Part shown: piece after piece, positions 1 to 11,443 of the stretch | Position numbering within the stretch: position 1 is the stretch's first letter | How the letters are laid out: the number at the start of each line of letters is the position of its first letter | NCBI GenBank assembly: GCA_918026815.1 | Contig: CAKJVC010000006.1 | Coordinates: 682,001 to 746,000 of the forward strand | Direction: 5' to 3' | Source: Chalara sp. BL73 | Taxonomy: Eukaryota > Ascomycota > Leotiomycetes > Helotiales | Length of the DNA: 64,000 nt | Notes under the pieces: generated by a model | Seen by the model: only the letters and a program-made list of their open reading frames with translations | Database searches by the model: none | What the model was told of the DNA's origin: nothing | Translations under genes and position numbers: made by a program

Positions 1-166
1 GTTCGTAACTTAGGCCATGATTCTGCCTTTGATGTTTGCGGGGCGATGATGGAATGCATTCGCAACATGCACCCTTCTGCTTTTGATCACCTCATGGCGC
101 GACTGAAACGTTCTCGTATAGGTGGTTCGGTCACTGACGACAAAATCAAAATATTTGTCCAAGGCT

Positions 167-2382
167 TCACCGAAGCTCAAAGGTCACGACAGGCGTGCCA
201 GGACTCCTCCCTCGTTTGACATCCTCGGTCGCTTTTCCCCACATAATTTGCTCATCCATGACATAGGTATCACCCATGAACAAATAGTGGTTGCACACCG
301 GCCTGACGATGAAGGGCGGCCTGCCTCCAAAAAGTACACAGACTTCGTCGCCTGGCTGCATGAATCTTGGTCCGATTCCAAGGTATCCTGACCTGTACAG
401 CTTTGTTAGCAATCAGGAACGACAAGCGCAGCAACTAAAATTCGCGAAGACTAACCTGGTAAGGTAAAACCTTCTGTTGTGGCAGAAGATCTTGGCAATT
501 CGATTAAATTTGGCTGCATTTCCGTTTTGTGCTTCCAAATTAATCGTGGCATAATGAGGAAGAGTTGTGGTATCGAGCGGGGTGTTTTCAAGTATGAAAG
601 CGGCTGCGTCAGCTCTCGCTTCCGCCTTGAATGTAGGAAGTGCTGCGTCACCCATTGCGGTGGCGTTTGACACACTCTGGAGATTCATTCCAAAGACGAT
701 TGTACCCAAGGGAGAGGCTGCCGCCGCGAGAAGGAACGCCATGTCGAGTCTATCTCCGTTTCTGTACGAGCGCATGATCTCATCTTCCGTGTGCGGAAAT
801 AGGGGGAAATCAAATAGTTGCCGCCAGATTCTCTCCGCTGGCCATTCCTCATGAAGTGCAAACGCCATAGCATCGGTGACTCTAACTACCCGATCAATCT
901 TGAAGCCTTCCACCTTGAGTTTGTCAGGCTCCCTAGGTGGAATGTGAAGGGAATTGTCCTCCACATTTGCGAAATAGCGAAAGTGTCCATTGGAGAAACC
1001 TGCAAGAAAAATACCAATGGAGAAGATAGACACCTGTCGCGGCTCATTCCAGTTGGGGATCCAGGACGGGGATTTTGCTGGGTCAGGAGGTGACGTATGT
1101 TGTACGTGTGATAGGACATCAAGAAGACGAGGACTTGCTCGTATGAGAAAACGTGTGAGGTCTCGAAACACTACGCTGACGTCCTTCTTGTAATTTGGAA
1201 CCAGAGCGTCGGGGCGGCCAAACTCACGGCTTCCAGCAGGAGCGTTAGAATTAACAAATTCCGATATGCCTTTGTAAGCCTTTCGAAGAAGACGCAACTT
1301 CAAAGAGTTATTGTCGCCCATGACCTTAGACAAGGCAAGATCTGGGGAGACTCCCTCATCTGAGACGCCGAAGAGTGCGAAGACTTTGTCCCGAGGGTCA
1401 GTCGCTTTGAAATCTCTTGTTCCAGCCAGCATACTTAATAGGGGCCCGATGGACCCATAAAGTCCGCTTTGAAATCTCATCTGCCGCACTACAGGAATGT
1501 TTGCCCAGAAAACGAGTGGCTTGTCAGGAATGAGTTTACCACGGATTTCGACGACGAAAGATACAAGCTGGAGAAGATCAAAAAAGTCCATCTCTTGATC
1601 TTCACTCTTAGCGATGCATATTTTTGATGCCGCAACCTCTTGTACACACCAGATGCGAGTAAAGTACTCCACATCGAACAGCTCAGATACATAAAATGTC
1701 CCAACCTCATACTCATCCTTTGTCATCCCCAACATTGAATGAACGTCGGGCAATCCTAGAAGTAAAAATTAATCACAGCGAGATTAACGCCAAGTTAGGA
1801 GCTAGTACCGGTTTCCAGTGCATTTGGCGGCAGATCCTTCAAAACCTGCATCCTCCTGGCAGTTTCAAAGGCTTGATCCATACCGGGCTGTTTTGGCCCC
1901 AGCCACACGATAGCTCGAATAGCGTGTGCGTATACCACTGTGATTGGTTAGCCATAGCTCCCCAACAAATAGGTCACGCAAGTTCAACTGCAGTAGTCTC
2001 ATCACCGTTGAAACTCACATCTCATGTATCCCACTTGTCTACTCCGCTCATCGATATTCTCTTGGTCAATACAAATGGCATCAATCCAGAACAATCTTTC
2101 TTGGTGTGGATATCGAAGCCATCTCAATGCCCTGTCAAGGTTTGGGGTGATTGAAACAGGACATCCATCACATAGGACGTACGGGTCAGGCGTGCCACTT
2201 GGAGTACCCCAGACATAGGAAAGCGACTCATATGCTGGTGCAGCCTCTATATTCACGACGAAGAGGCTACATCGGATTTGTTCATTCCCCCTTCCAGGAA
2301 AGATGCTGACAAGCCTGGTGTAAGGGGGAGTCCGACCATAGTTTAAGAGCGGAGGGAGCGGTTGATATCGATATCGTTCCAT
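167..2382 (-). CDS. HET-domain (heterokaryon incompatibility) protein, 4 exons, ~672 aa
   Basis: The proposed CDS is complement(join(167..392, 456..1755, 1809..1937, 2019..2382)), 2019 nt, fully in frame. HET proteins act in non-self recognition and cell death between fungal strains; the specificity here is unknown. The N-terminal HET core is visible: YESLSYVWG, then LFWIDAICIDQ, then after the first junction YAHAIRAIVWLG, and later YFTRIWCVQEVA. The C-terminal exon carries the usual family tail, with GYLGIGPRFMQPGDEVCVLFG followed by a variant of the HGIM-type segment (YVMDEQIMWG). Introns are 81, 53 and 63 bp. The start at 2382 (MERYRYQP) is preferred because the frame upstream of it does not look like HET sequence. 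The length is normal for the family and no disabling lesion was found. The family call is firm; exon edges are predictions. Confidence 0.85.
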
Positions 2383-4566
2383 GTTTATTTTACAGGTGTA
2401 TGGGGCAGCCTGCTTGCTGAGTTGGAGTTGTGAAAGGCCAAGCGCAGAGAGGAAATTGAGGGGGTTCAGGCACCCGAGAAATACATGATCGACAACAAAC
2501 AGGGATCTTGATTCGGCGAAACTTGAAGTCTGCCCGAGGAAAAATAATAAGACCAATTTGTCTGGATAAGTAGTGATGGGATGACAAAAGTAGTAAGAAT
2601 CGGAATGATCTCACTCAATCATCGGAGACTGAATCTTTTAGATCCCCGGATAGGAATACTATATTCGAAAGGTATATGCAGGAACCAAACAAATTTAATC
2701 CTTGCCTCGAGGTAGTTCTGAGATGCCGTCAATACTGCAATTCCACTTCGAGTTTTCGGCTGCGACTGAGTCTTCCCCTCTTCAGACTCTATGGTCAATT
2801 CGGTGAAACTTTCCACACAATGCCTTAAGTTGCTTTGCAATCTACTTCGTCATAAGTAGCTTTTGCATAACCTGAAGCAAATCCTATATCTTAAGGTCAG
2901 GATTTTTGTGTTCTCTTCTCTTCAATTCTTGCATTCCAGATAATTCTCAATCACCCAAGGCGTCTTAAGATATGGTCAGTATTGTAGAAGACACCCTTTC
3001 CTTGCTCCTCGAGAGTATTCAAGTAAAAATCGGATTCGCTCTACACAAAATCATCCGAGTAGGTTCAGCAAGTCCGAAGTTAGTGTCCAAACAAGTTTAG
3101 GCCACTTAATATTTTCAAAGACACCAAGAAGTTCGTACACCAAATCATCTACATGAATCTGCCATACCTCGCCCAACATTGCGAAGCCGAAGTGTTAAAC
3201 TCGATGCAAGTCGGTGCTAGCGATGCTGTTGATTGCCTCGGCCCCTTCTACCCCTCCTATAAAAAAACTCTTGTTGATGTGAAGAATATCGAGATCTGGA
3301 CTGAAGTAAATTTCTATTAGGTTGCACCCAAGCGTGGAGAACAAACGCTCGTAATATGATGAGGTGATATCGTAGGGCTCATGGCGCGCGAGAAGTAAAG
3401 CGGGCACATAGCGTACCCGTTTGAAGGCCTTCGGCTGCTCCGGGATACTAACAAAGGCGTCAACTCATTCAAACTCAGCCCTATTGTCCTCATATCTGAC
3501 GTTGTAGTAGCATAAATTCTGGGTTTCATTTCTAGTCATCCGCACTTTATGGGACATGTATTGTTCCCACCCGTTACCTCAAAGTTTCCGTCTAACCTAC
3601 AATCTAATGGAATATGTAAGAAAATAAATTAGAAGAAAATCGATTTTATAACGTAATAACCTAATAAACTGGGGTATTTAAGTTTACGCCGAGGTTTTCA
3701 ATAGTAGCATTTAATAAAATCGCACTAATAAGCTTCCGTAATATCTTCAAATTGATAATAATATTATATAATCCAGTTAAAAAGCCACGAAATTCAAGAT
3801 GAATAATCACGTAACGGATCCCAGTGATAGATCCGGGGATCCATAGGTGGGGACCCGGGCATCCCAATGACAGTAAAAGGGTCTATACAAGTGGCCAACA
3901 TTTCCTAGGATAGAAGTTTCAACTTCAATAGTATTCTCTTTACCAGTTACTGGGACTACAATACCGCTATGTAATACACTTATTTCGTAAGAGACAACTC
4001 CCCACACGTTGTAATCTTTTATCAAGTAAAAAGAGTTTAGCGGTACAATTAAATCAAAAATTGAATCGGCAATGTAACAAACAATATAATTTTAAACTAG
4101 CAGCTAATTTTGCTATACACCTAATATGCAGTACTTGTCATAATTGCCATATGACTTACATGTGATTATTTCTATTAAAAATCCCATTCTTATTCAGGAT
4201 TAGTGTACATGTGACTATAACCCCCTTACTTTGTTGGCGCGTTTCTTGAGCTTAATTTTTCCTTTTTAGTTTACTATTTTGTAATTGAATTTTACCATAG
4301 CTTTCAAAACGCCAGTATTGGCTTCGTGACAATTCCATTAAAACCTTTTATTCCATTAGATCGTAGGTTAAGAAAGCAAGTCTACTTCTAGCTCGAATTC
4401 CAAATACAATTCTTTGTCTGTTACTATAAAAGATTCTAGCTGGTCGAATATTATTAGCCGCATACAAGGGAGATAATAGTGGCCAGAGTTAATTGAAAAA
4501 GTGGTATTCCAGCTGGATGCCAGGTGGAATAATCGGCTTTTTAGGCTATCTCGAGTCTTGCCACAT
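2383..4566. other. Intergenic, mostly AT-rich; one decayed coding remnant
   Basis: No intact gene was recognised. A decayed 2EXR-like remnant lies on the minus strand at about 3075-3530. From about 3590 to 4500 the sequence becomes AT-rich with scattered short frames that resemble nothing, possibly an old mutated repeat, but no repeat ends could be recognised. Confidence 0.5.
3075..3530 (-). pseudogene. Decayed 2EXR-domain-like fragment
   Basis: Reading the minus strand from about 3460 to 3080 gives a sequence with the flavour of the fungal 2EXR family: an initial RVRYVPALLLARHEPYDI segment, a YYERLF segment, EIYFSPDLDILHI, then FFIGGVEGAEAINSI, and downstream an FEN-type hydrophobic segment. 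The frame is broken by a TAA (about 3195-3197) where a CAA would keep it open, and by a TGA upstream (about 3466). Both are the result expected of C-to-T change on the coding strand. The family assignment is from memory of its layout and is moderate at best. No start codon or ends can be given. Confidence 0.45.
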
Positions 4567-6361
4567 TCAAGCTTGATCCTCTCCTATAGCCTGCTCAGTG
4601 TAAGTGACAGTCTCACTACCCCCCTTTTCGGGCACGAGTGGCCCCATCGGTGCATCGCCTGAGAATAGAGCATCTACGGCTTCAAGCTCGAGACCTTTGG
4701 TCTCCGGAAAAAAGAAGAATATAATGGGCACCCAACAGGTGTTCAAGACGGCAAAAATAATGTAGGTCCTCCAACCTATGTTGTCAATGGCGATTGGAGT
4801 TATCTGCACGATCATGTAGTTGAATATCCAATTGGCGGCCTGAACAGTGGTTAATAACTGGTTATGAACTGAGTTTATCTCGCTACTTACTGTGGAAATA
4901 GAAGAGCCGCGCTGGCGAAATCGGAGGGGAAGAATTTCGGACCTGAAGCAAGTGAGTCTTAGTAAAGGTGGTGGTTGGGAGGTGTGCTTACGGGTAGACC
5001 CATACGGTAGCTTGAAAGCCGATGGTAAAAGCCCCTTGAAAGATAAAGAGCATAGCCGCGGCACCGATACCTGCGGATGTGGCGATGGCCGTGGAATTCT
5101 CGACTTGATAGATCAGAGTGGCCTGGATAATCATGACGGCTGCCATAACGCTGATCATGGAAAGAAGCTAACTAAGGTTAGTAATAGGCTGAATGAAATT
5201 TTTGATACGGCCTCACCAAAGGACGGCGACCGACGCGATCAATTAAGAACCAAGGGATGAAAGAGGCGATGAAGAACCATGTTTGGAGGAAACCAGACAT
5301 CAAGGCTGACATATGGGGATCAAATCCGATGCTTTTTTGAAAAAGCGTCCCAGAGTAGTAGATAATTGCGTTGATCCCACCAAGCTGCTGGAAACTTTGA
5401 ATGGCACAGGCAATCAATAATCTCCTTCGGCTCTTGATGCGGTCACTTTGAAAGAGGTGCTTCCATGATCCTGCGCCGATGGATGCCTCATATGCAACCG
5501 TCTGAAGGATCTCTCCATGAAGGCGTTGGACAACGACCTCATCTTCATTACAACGAAGTCTCCGCAAGACAGCGAAACACTCGTTTGGCCTGTCATGTGC
5601 GGCGAGCCACCTCGGAGACTCAGGGATAATCCAGAGAATGAACAGCATTGGAATTATGAACAGGCATTGGAGTATGACCGGTATTCGCCAGGCATAACTG
5701 CTGACATGTTTCGACAACGCGTAGTCGATCCAGTAAACAAAAAAGATACCAAAGTTAAGGGTTGAGAGCTGGGCGCAGACATCTTTATGTGGTTAGTAAA
5801 CTCAGTGGTGGATACGGCGTGTAGTTACCCACAGATTCCGCGAGTGGCCTTTGGACTGAACTCGGCCTGTAAGACCGGGACTGTTGAGTTGACAGCTCCC
5901 ATCCCAACTCCGCTGACGATCCTGGCGATGATAATCTGGACTCTGCCATATGAAGTGGCTTGGAGAAGGGCACCAATGATCATAATGATGCAGCCAAGAG
6001 CAATGCTTTTGCGACGACCCAGCTGTTCGCCACAAATTGCGGTGATGACCGAGCCCAGGAAACACCCAACTGCCCGTCATCAGAGAAGGAAGGGATCCAG
6101 GAGACAGGAGAGACATACCCTCGTAGATTGCGACAATCAAGCCAACCATGGTAGCATCTGGATTGCCAAAGGTGTCGTTGAAGGCTTTGCCATTAACTAG
6201 GTCGTCTCGTCAGCTCAATTGTTTCGCTGCGTTGAAGTGGTGGCTTTGCACTTACCCAAGTTGCCCATCAATCCATTGTCATAACCGATGAGGAAGAAAC
6301 CCAACGATGTCAGAATGCTGACAGTGATAAGGAGGCGGTGGCCTTTTAGTTCGTCCATCAT
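4567..6361 (-). CDS. MFS sugar transporter, 7 exons, ~495 aa
   Basis: The proposed CDS is complement(join(4567..4839, 4891..4942, 4992..5167, 5217..5782, 5833..6069, 6119..6196, 6256..6361)), 1488 nt in frame, with six introns of 49-59 bp. It is a 12-TM proton-coupled sugar permease of the hexose/lactose permease type, expected in the plasma membrane. Signature elements in order are GYDNGLMG in TM1, GEQLGRRKS in the 2-3 loop, YVCAQLSTLNFG, PESPRWL after TM6, QQLGGINAIIYYSGTLF in TM7, DRVGRRPL in the 8-9 loop, and PETKGLELE after TM12. It first looks frame-broken, but each break falls on good splice sites. It is divergent from an SMP-30-type lactonase, suggesting uptake and use of a sugar or its lactone. 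The exact substrate cannot be read. The start is one of two adjacent ATGs (6361 or 6358). Confidence 0.88.
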
Positions 6362-6846
6362 GAAAACTGTATGGTAAATGTCATGAAGATATGAAGCCCT
6401 CGACTGGGCGACGAACTGGGCAGAATATATGCTGTTCTCGCTTAATCGACGCGTCTTTCCTTCTCCACAGCGGGATGGTCAACCTGGGGAGTGTGGGGAA
6501 GCTTGCGGCATTTAAAGGGCCGAAGTCAGTAAGTCTGGGCTCTAAACGCTTGATAAAGACCAAAGGCCGAACCGCGGTGTTTGACGGTGTCTGCCACTAT
6601 CACAAATGCTACACACATACAGGGTTCCGAGGACTACTGCTAATCTGGTGATAGCAAAAAATTAAGGTTTTGACCGCATTGAGACAGTCGTGAGGAAGGT
6701 TTCCTGCAACTCGTGCGCCGACCGAGTCCATTTTGAAGCTTACCGCCAAACATCCAAATACCTCCCTGTTTCATAAAGCACAGATCTCTGTATCTCTGTC
6801 CAGCGATTGACTAACCACGCTACAGAAGATTGTTCTATCGGCGGAC
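6362..6846. promoter_or_regulatory. Shared divergent promoter interval (transporter / lactonase)
   Basis: This 485-bp gap lies between the two start codons of oppositely transcribed genes. It must hold both promoters, and possibly shared regulator sites. No individual binding site was recognised with confidence. Confidence 0.4.
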
Positions 6847-7889
6847 ATGTCTTGGTTCGCAGTACACGATGAGAGCTTCAAAGCTATCCTTGGATCCTCT
6901 CCAGGGCTAGAGATGCTCTTTGAGAACAAGGAATACCCCTTTGCCCACGAAGCTGGCGTCTTCATCCCATCAGACAACACCCTTTTCATAACCAGCAACC
7001 AATATCCCGATCCCTCGTCCCCATCCGCAAAGAAAATTCAGATTACGAAGGTCGTACTCTCCGGCGACGGCCCTGTAACATGCGAGGAAGTCTTCCCCGA
7101 AAACGTGCCGATGGCAAATGGCGGGGTCAACTATAAGAATGGGATATTGTTCTGTGCCCAAGGCGGCATGAAGACACCAGCAGGGCTTGCCTTCATGGAA
7201 ACCACTCCACCCTACCGATCCTCATTTCTCCTAGAGTCCTTCTATGGCCGTCCGTTCAATTCACCTAACGATGTTGTCGTACATAGTGACGGTTCGATCT
7301 GGTTCACAGACCCAATCTATGGCCCAGAGCAAGGAATCAGACTAGCAGCAAGTAGTCCAAATCAAGTTTATCGATGGGACGCGAAGAACGGAGGTGGTAT
7401 CAGGGCTGTCGCTGATGGATTTGGAAGGTGTAATGGGATATGTTTCAGTCCGGACGAGAAAATTATATATGTGACAGATACAGACTACATCCACGGAGAC
7501 GGGACCACCGACTGTACAAGGTCGAGTTCAATGTGAGCTACTTTTGCTATACCCCTCGCCATGTATTGCTAATTGTGGACAGATATGCATTTGATGTTGT
7601 GCATTATTCTAGTCAGCCTTTTTTGATTAATAGACGTTTGTTTGCCTTTGTAGATAAGGGGATTCCGGATGGCATCAAGTGCGATACCAATGGTAATGTG
7701 TATAGCGGATGCGGCGATGGCATCAATGTTTGGTCACCTGGAGGCATATTACTGGGAAGGATTCTTGTGGAAGGAGGAGCTGCAAACTTCTGCTTTGGTA
7801 GGAGGGGCGAGCTGTTCATCCTGAATGAGCACAAATTATGGAGAGTTCAATTAGGGGATCACGTTAGAGGGGATCTACTCAAGATTTAG
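6847..7889 (+). CDS. SMP-30/gluconolactonase-family protein, 2 exons, ~330 aa
   Basis: The proposed CDS is join(6847..7532, 7583..7889), 993 nt, with a 50-bp intron (GTGAGC..GACAG). The six-bladed propeller hydrolases of this family open sugar-acid lactones using one divalent metal. Metal-site segments are visible: FAHEAGVF near residue 40 (Glu), FNSPNDVVVHSDGSIWFTDP near residue 135 (Asn/Asp), GRCNGICFSPDE with TDTDY near residue 200, and DGIKCDTNGNVYSG in the second exon. The junction gives SSSIYAFDVV, the usual family strand. Length is normal and no signal peptide is evident, so the protein is probably cytosolic. The divergent sugar transporter neighbour supports a carbohydrate role. The alternative is a lactonohydrolase of other specificity. 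Confidence 0.87.
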
Positions 7890-8259
7890 CTCTACAAGTT
7901 GACCTTTCTTGGATCCTAGAGATTTGTACGAATAAGAACCTCCGTACTCCCTTGCATGCAAAACGCAGATACAGGGCAAGCAAAATAATAAAGTTACTAT
8001 TATCCAGCCATCTAAGTGGAACCTGCAATCCTCTTCAAGCCTATCAACACCGTGGGAAAGTTGAGACACACGCGGGGTTACCAATGCCCCCCTTGGAATT
8101 TTGACAATGTAGCCTATCTTTCTCATATTGCCCAATTCAGAGACCGCACTCCAAAAGTGATGAATCAAGGCGTATCAAGGCGTATCTATGCTAAATGAGC
8201 GGGCCTGTGCGCTCCCACGGTGTGGGGCCTTGCCTTCAACTCCCGTTCCTTCAAAAGCC

Positions 8260-8460
8260 GGTAGACTGAGTCTACCCCGAACTACTCCTTGTAGTAGAAC
8301 ACGGGGCTCAATCTTTAGGTTTCTATTACCTCAGGTTTTCACGAAACTCGTTGTTATTGCTGCCTACAGCTTGTTCAGGCTGTGTAAATCAATCCCACGC
8401 CCTCTTTGCAAATGCGCTCAAGCAATCTGCAAAGAGGTTTCAACCGCGATTATTGGTTGA
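8260..8460. repeat. Cluster of five short hairpins
   Basis: Five inverted repeats follow each other within 200 bases. They are GGTAGAC/GTCTACC (8260-8276, loop 3); CCCCG/CGGGG (8275-8306), which encloses ACTAC/GTAGT (8281-8295); ACAGC/GCTGT (8366-8383); CCTCTTTGCA/TGCAAAGAGG (8401-8437, 10 bp perfect, loop 17); and TCAACC/GGTTGA (8440-8460). The first two overlap by two bases and would compete. GC content is near 50 percent, so this is not a by-product of AT-rich sequence. The origin is unknown; a structured RNA or RNA-derived insert is one possibility. Confidence 0.6.
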
Positions 8461-8735
8461 CATACGGTAAAACGCACCTTTCAAGGGGTTACGCTAGAGC
8501 CCTCCGCCGCTTCCCAGTCCTATCACTCTTGCAGAAATGTTTGTGCCCGCCTTGTATGAAGAATACGGCTTTGTTGAAAGCGATGTATAATTACTGGTCG
8601 TAGAATATTACTCTTAGTTGGAAGCGACCACTATTTGGGGGCTAGTTATATGGGAGAATATCAGAGCCCCTAGGCTAGAGCCTTACTTCTGCCTGCTCAC
8701 CCGGTAGACGAGGAATATGTACGACCCATTGGAAG

Positions 8736-9099
8736 CTCATGACCCGATATACCTAAATTTCTTGCTCTTACTGCAAGATCTTTCATTCGTCGTTTCCTCT
8801 GAATCTGCATACTGAGTGCGTGTTTCGAAGTCGGAATCAACACTCTCGTGGTTGCTAAGAGCCTTGGGCGATCTCCATCGATATTTCAGCTTATGCTAGC
8901 CTGTTTTACTACGATTTTTCTCGAATATTGAGTCGTCTATATGAGTGTGTGCTGATCGCAAATGCAATAGGTGGTTTTCACATAGCATATCTGGAGAGTA
9001 AGTCGATGTGTTGGTTTTCCCAAGCTCCTCGAGCTTGTGTTTCGTTTTTTGGTGCTGTTCTGCCATCTCTTGTATTTTTCTCTTTGCTTCGTTGTTCAA
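8736..9099 (-). pseudogene. Degenerate coiled-coil-like reading frame, unrecognised
   Basis: On the minus strand a charged, helix-prone frame (NEAKRKIQEMAEQHQKTKHK onwards) runs from about 9099 and continues after a single TAG (8885-8887) to a TGA near 8736, keeping a hydrophilic Ser/Glu/Lys-rich character across the stop. Both stops could derive from CAG or CGA by C-to-T change. No family was recognised. It may be an old gene or transposon fragment, and chance cannot be excluded. Confidence 0.25.
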
Positions 9100-9395
9100 G
9101 GAGCGTGCTCAAAGGCGGCGTATATTCAGCTAAAGTATTCATGCGTTGGTTTATGCCGAACTTCGAGGCGGCGAGATCCTTTATACGAGTGCGTCTGGGG
9201 CAGCTTAGGCTTTACTTTCCTGGTATTAGTCAACGGTCGGGTATACATAACTGACTTTGAATATTAATCCCACGCTTTGGTTCAGGAGAACGCGGTAATG
9301 ATGGCGTTCATGGTATGTCGCAACTTTTCGGTCAATAGAGGCATGCTTGCACGCAATGGCGTAGTTCAAAGACTGCTTGCGCATGAGCACAGTCA

Positions 9396-9609
9396 GTGTT
9401 TGAGTTAGTATTTGCAAAATACTATGCAATGTAAGCACGGCCCAGTATAAGGCTCGTGCATGATAGTTGCCGCGGCATCAAGATAATTAACACAGTAACG
9501 CAATATTTGTTGTTATTAAAATTACTTTATTGGGACAAGCATTGGCCATATACTGGCTTTGCTTACGCTGCATAGTATTATGCAAATACTAACTCGAACC
9601 CTGGAGCAC
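9396..9609. repeat. Imperfect foldback (inverted) repeat, ~60-bp arms
   Basis: The left arm (about 9396-9455), containing GAGTTAGTATTTGCA, is the inverse of the right arm (about 9543-9606), containing TGCAAATACTAACTC. By hand the arms match at roughly 80-85 percent over about 60 bases, with about 90 bases between them. The mismatches are largely transitions. This resembles a MITE-like or foldback remnant next to the hAT insertion point. No target duplication was identified. Confidence 0.65.
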
Positions 9610-9618
9610 AGTAGCCGG

Positions 9619-9626
9619 CATAGGAG
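9619..9626. repeat. hAT target-site duplication, left copy
   Basis: CATAGGAG lies immediately outside the left end of the element and is repeated exactly at 20125-20132. An 8-bp duplication is diagnostic of hAT insertion. Confidence 0.92.
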
Positions 9627-9785
9627 CAGTGTGTCAAAAAAAAACTCTAATTACTCGAGTACTACTTGAGTTACTCGAGTAGTTTAGAGTAAAGTTAAAG
9701 TAGCGCTTTTGTAATTACTCTAAAGTATATTACTCGAGTAACTCGAGTAGTACTCTAAAGTAAGTAATATAAAGCACGTGATTTT
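9627..9785. repeat. hAT left terminal/subterminal repeat region
   Basis: The 11-bp terminal repeat is followed by a run of ACTCGAGTA-type palindromes (four copies between about 9653 and 9755), AGTAAAGTTAAAG, and an inward CACGTGA (near 9775). The right end holds the same parts in inverse order, so the related region extends well beyond the 11-bp core. Such clustered subterminal motifs are where hAT transposases usually bind. Confidence 0.75.
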
Positions 9786-10680
9786 TTAAAATCTCAATAA
9801 ATATAAAATAACAATAATAATAACTACTAATTTTAAATATAGTTAAGTACAACTTAGCTTTCTTTTTATATTTTTCTATTCTTTTATAAAAAAGTCGTTA
9901 TTTTCGTGTTTTAGCTCTTTTTTAACTTTTTTAATTTTTTTTACTAGCTCGTTTTTAAATATGCTTCAACTTTTAAAGCATATAAGCTTTTCAAAAGTTT
10001 TTTTATTAAGTCGATTTCGAACTTTAAATATAATAAAAGTTCTTGTACTAAAAAACTTTTTGCTACTAACTAAAATAGCAAAAATTTGTAAATATTTTTT
10101 TGCTATTAAAAATAATACTAGATATTTATTTCTATTAGTACGCTAAAAGTTTAAAAGTTTTGTTTATATTAAATATTAGTTATTTTTGTATTATGTTATA
10201 ATAAAAAATCACTTACAGTTCTAAGTTTTTTTTTTTTTTTAAATAAAAAATTAATTCGTTTAAAATAAGCTTTTTTTTAAGCTTAAAATATATATTTAAA
10301 TCGTCGCTATCGTCGTAAATATTTTGTTTTTAATTATTAGCTTAAATAAAATTACTAGTTTCGTAATCTTTTTTATAACTATTTAAATATTAATAAAAAT
10401 TTAATATATATTAAAAAAAACTAACTTTTAGAAGTTTATATAAAGCTTATTATATATATCAATAAATATACTATTAAATAATCCGATATTAACAAGCTTT
10501 TTTTGTTTAATTTTAAAATTTAAAATTAAAACTAAATAAAAAGATTTACTTTTTTTAATACTTTTTGTTTTAGAATAGTATTTACGTAATTTAGCTATTT
10601 TTTTATTAATTGCTTTAATAAAAACTTTATTTTATTAAATTATTAATATATAACAAATTATTAATAATTAATAAAAAAAG

Positions 10681-10950
10681 TTAAATACTTACTTTAAATT
10701 TTGTTTTAAAATTTTTAAGTTTATTATATATATTATAAACTTCCGGTATAATATAATAAGCTGTCGAATATTTTTTAACTTGTAATTTAGTAGTAGCTCG
10801 AATAAAAATAGTTAAAATCTTTAAAATATTGTTTAAATAAATTAACTTTTTTTTAGTTAAAAATAAATTTTTGTTTTTAAAAACTTTAAAACTAAACTCG
10901 TTTATAACAATTTTAATAGCTGTATAAACATATAAAAACTTTTTAAGCAT
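10681..10950 (-). pseudogene. hAT transposase remnant
   Basis: An 89-codon minus-strand frame reads as decayed hAT transposase. It contains IFIRATTKLQVKKYSTAYYI followed by IPEVYNIYNKLKNF. This corresponds to the conserved F..AT..L....YPT......P.Y...Y segment found ahead of the C-terminal dimerisation domain. Substitutions toward Lys/Asn/Ile/Phe are the expected outcome of C-to-T and G-to-A decay. It covers only part of the original gene; the rest is too degraded to read. Confidence 0.7.
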
Positions 10951-11235
10951 ATAATAAATAAAAAACTACCGAGTTTTTTAATTTAATAATAAGTTAAATT
11001 TTTAATATAAATAATATTTATTATTATTAAAAATTAACAAATTTATTTAATTAAAAAAACCGAAAGTTTTCGATATTAAAAGCATTAAACTAAGCTTTTA
11101 ATAAGCGTTTATTTTTTTAATTATATTTAAAAACGATTATAATTTTTCGGACTTTACGCTAAATCGATAAATCTATATATAATATTAATATTTATAATAT
11201 AATATAATATAATATAATAAATAACTTACTTGTAA

Positions 11236-11240
11236 TATTA
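11236..11240. repeat. LTR-element target duplication TATTA, left copy
   Basis: TATTA directly precedes the left LTR and recurs at 18265-18269, directly after the right LTR. A 5-bp duplication fits Ty3/Gypsy integration. In such AT-rich DNA the match alone would be weak, but it coincides exactly with both TG..CA LTR ends. Confidence 0.8.
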
Positions 11241-11443
11241 TGTAAGGTGCTGGAGTAGGGTGGCACAAGTCAACTGCAATTGATACGAAGACTAATCTCT
11301 ACTTTTTCTACTACGTCCCGAGTTCTTTACTTATACCCTCCGAACCCCTGGCGACTTTTTACGTGCTTATATATGCCAAGCCTCAGTGTTTTTACCGAGC
11401 TTTTCTTAGTGCCTTTTAGCACGTAACATTCTGGCGTTTAACA
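11241..11443 (-). repeat. 3' LTR (left copy)
   Basis: On the plus strand this runs from TGTAAGGTGC to GTTTAACA, 203 bp, with TG..CA ends. It is the 3' LTR for minus-sense transcription. A polypurine tract (minus strand GAAAAAAAAGCAA) adjoins it at 11444-11457. The section after about 11300 has T where the other LTR keeps C. Confidence 0.92.

Larger units (their letters stand above)
7890..9626. other. Gene-poor stretch with hairpins, a degenerate frame and a foldback
   Basis: No intact gene was recognised. The stretch contains a 10-bp direct repeat (AAGGCGTATC, twice, near 8167-8185), the hairpin cluster at 8260-8460, a degenerate minus-strand frame at 8736-9099, and a foldback repeat just before the hAT insertion. 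It ends with CATAGGAG, the left copy of the hAT target duplication. Confidence 0.6.

Noticed and set aside
122..391. Plus-strand frame opposite the last HET exon, and similar frames opposite other exons
   Set aside because: Shadow frames on the opposite strand of well-supported genes, without family signals of their own.
4567..6361. Sugar transporter as a frameshifted pseudogene
   Set aside because: Each apparent break coincides with good splice sites, and the seven-exon model is in frame throughout with all family motifs.
8196..8470. A 91-codon mitochondrial-code protein (TGA as Trp) in the hairpin region
   Set aside because: One open frame of this length is near chance once all frames are considered, and no motif was recognised; recorded only as a side note.
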